Positions 63,174 through 64,000 of a DNA stretch of 64,000 bases are shown here, one piece after another. Every line of letters starts with the position of its first letter. Positions within the stretch are counted from its first letter, which is position 1. The translations under genes were made by a program, and so were the position numbers. A model generated the notes under the pieces. That model did not search any database. It was given only the letters and a program-made list of their open reading frames with translations, and had not been told where the DNA came from. Source of the stretch: Candidatus Vesicomyidisocius sp. Pext_18_S21 (lineage in GTDB: Bacteria; Pseudomonadota; Gammaproteobacteria; PS1; Pseudothioglobaceae); the NCBI GenBank assembly GCA_021730165.1, contig CP072535.1, positions 186,001-250,000 on the forward strand, read 5' to 3'.

Positions 63174-63560
63174 ATGATAAGTAAAATACTTAGTTTTGCT
63201 ATAATATTTGTATTAGTAGGCGGTGTAACTGCTGGTGGAGATGATAGTGATATTGGGCTTATTGAACCGATCTTTAATAAAATTGTAGTGAAGAGTGAGT
63301 ACAATCTTGATACAATGACATTAATTGAAACTTCCAGGATGACTGGACAACAAACTGTAGCCGATTCTTCAGTGATATTAGTAGTACATGAAGCTTGCAG
63401 AAATAAACTTAATTTACCCAAAGTTAACATAAAAAGATTTGAACAAGCGTTAGCTGGTGGTATTTTGTATAATACAGGTCCAATTGATGAAATAGGCACA
63501 TTGTTCTCTCCTAAGAGATGGGAGGATTATTTTACTTGTGTAGGAAATCACCGAAATTAA
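63174..63560 (+). CDS. Small exported protein of unknown function
   Basis: 128 residues. A signal peptide (MISKILSFAIIFVLVGGVTA, cleavage near residue 20) precedes an acidic start GGDDSD. The mature part has two cysteines (HEACRNKL and YFTCVGN), which could form one disulfide, and no family I recognise. The strong ribosome-binding site TTGGAGGTAAAA and the hairpin after the gene argue that it is real, although an equally long frame exists on the opposite strand (63113-63499). Confidence 0.65.
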   Translation: MISKILSFAIIFVLVGGVTAGGDDSDIGLIEPIFNKIVVKSEYNLDTMTLIETSRMTGQQTVADSSVILVVHEACRNKLNLPKVNIKRFEQALAGGILYNTGPIDEIGTLFSPKRWEDYFTCVGNHRN

Positions 63561-63573
63561 TGCTTATTTATTT

Positions 63574-63613
63574 AGTCAATAAAAGCTCGTTTTATATCGG
63601 GCTTTTATTGACT
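63574..63613. terminator. Bidirectional terminator between the exported protein and frr
   Basis: AGTCAATAAAAGCTCG (63574-63589) pairs with CGGGCTTTTATTGACT (63598-63613), 16 positions with one T-G wobble and an 8-base loop. It lies 13 bases after one stop and 28 bases after the frr stop, between convergent genes, and has A- and T-runs in the arms suited to both directions. Confidence 0.75.
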
Positions 63614-63641
63614 AACCATTTCAAGGCTTTAGGTTAAAAGA

Positions 63642-64000
63642 TTAAATTTCTAGTAAAGAATCTTCTTTTTTATTAAGGTTAATTTCTATTTTTTTAATAT
63701 ATTCGTCAGTAATTTTTTGAATATCGTATTCTGCCTTCCTAGCCTCATCTTTTGAAATTTCTTTTTCTTTTAATAATTCTTTAAAATTAGAATTGGCATC
63801 ACGACGAATATTGCGAATAGCAATTTTAGTTTTTTCTGCTTCATCTTTGACGATTTTTACTAGTTCACCTCGACGTTCTTGAGTAAGTGGTGGTAAATGA
63901 ATACGTATCACTTGACCTATGGTTTGTGGGTTAAGTCCTAAATCTGATGTCATAATGGCTTTTTCAATTACAGATACCATATCCTTTTCCCATGGAGATA
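63642..64000 (-). CDS. frr: Ribosome recycling factor (C-terminal part)
   Basis: The gene continues beyond the window end; about 119 of some 185 residues are seen. [40 protein letters not shown] and [18 protein letters not shown] are diagnostic for RRF, which splits ribosomes after termination with EF-G. The frame is open through the last base (reading ...SPWEKD before an internal Met), so the internal ATG at 63980 is not the start. Confidence 0.96.
   Translation of the reverse strand, partial: SPWEKDMVSVIEKAIMTSDLGLNPQTIGQVIRIHLPPLTQERRGELVKIVKDEAEKTKIAIRNIRRDANSNFKELLKEKEISKDEARKAEYDIQKITDEYIKKIEINLNKKEDSLLEI

Noticed and set aside
63113..63499. 128-codon minus-strand frame opposite the exported protein
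   Set aside because: It lies almost wholly antisense to a frame with a signal peptide and strong ribosome-binding site, and shows no domain pattern of its own.

Overview
The window is a strongly AT-rich chromosome segment of a gammaproteobacterium with a reduced genome. Protein sequences, ribosomal operon order, a complete nuoA-N cluster, and several small sulfur-relay or sulfur-associated proteins (TusA, DsrE2-like, DsrE-like, DUF302) suggest a thiotrophic symbiont of the vesicomyid-clam/SUP05 type (Ca. Ruthia / Ca. Vesicomyosocius clade). That assignment is inference from gene content and similarity recalled by eye, not a database result. Essential operons are tightly packed, with stop/start overlaps, and are separated by 0.3-1 kb AT-rich spaces without genes. 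At least one of these spaces still holds readable gene debris, which fits ongoing genome erosion.

Layout: 1-9173 holds the end of the S10 operon (rpmC, rpsQ), the whole spc operon (rplN to rpmJ, with secY), the alpha operon (rpsM to rplQ) and then, unusually, rpsU. 9862-10926 is a shortened cca. 11666-14729 (minus) carries an AddB-like nuclease and the GTPase engB, followed by two cytochromes c (14804-15845). 15973-21918 is the proteostasis block tig-clpP-clpX-lon, followed by a convergent DsrE-like exported protein. pepA stands alone at 23082. 24968-27999 (minus) is a cluster of DUF302, CBS-domain, P-II-like and two DUF1538 membrane proteins. 28029-31154 is pabC-(mltG remnant)-tmk-holB, followed by hemL, a HAD phosphatase, dsrE2-tusA (minus), rpiA (minus), rdgB-hemW, argB-pyrK-yggS, a small asparaginase-like protein and yhdP-tldD. 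45644-59802 is a complete 14-gene nuo operon for respiratory complex I. 60462-62158 (minus) holds bioC and a znuA-like gene. The window ends with an unrecognised exported protein and the 3' part of frr.

Working together: most of the window is core translation, proteostasis, respiration and cofactor, nucleotide and amino-acid synthesis (haem, folate/PABA, biotin, arginine, pyrimidine, dTTP). The points most worth attention are the P-II/CBS/DUF1538 cluster, which looks like a regulated membrane transport system of unknown substrate; an mltG pseudogene whose first part is fused in frame to pabC; several proteins that have lost a domain or metal-ligand residues (Cca, HolB, ZnuA-like, YhdP, NuoG); and a set of long AT-rich hairpins and short tandem repeats confined to the gene-free spaces. 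No tRNA, rRNA, CRISPR array, insertion sequence or prophage gene was seen.
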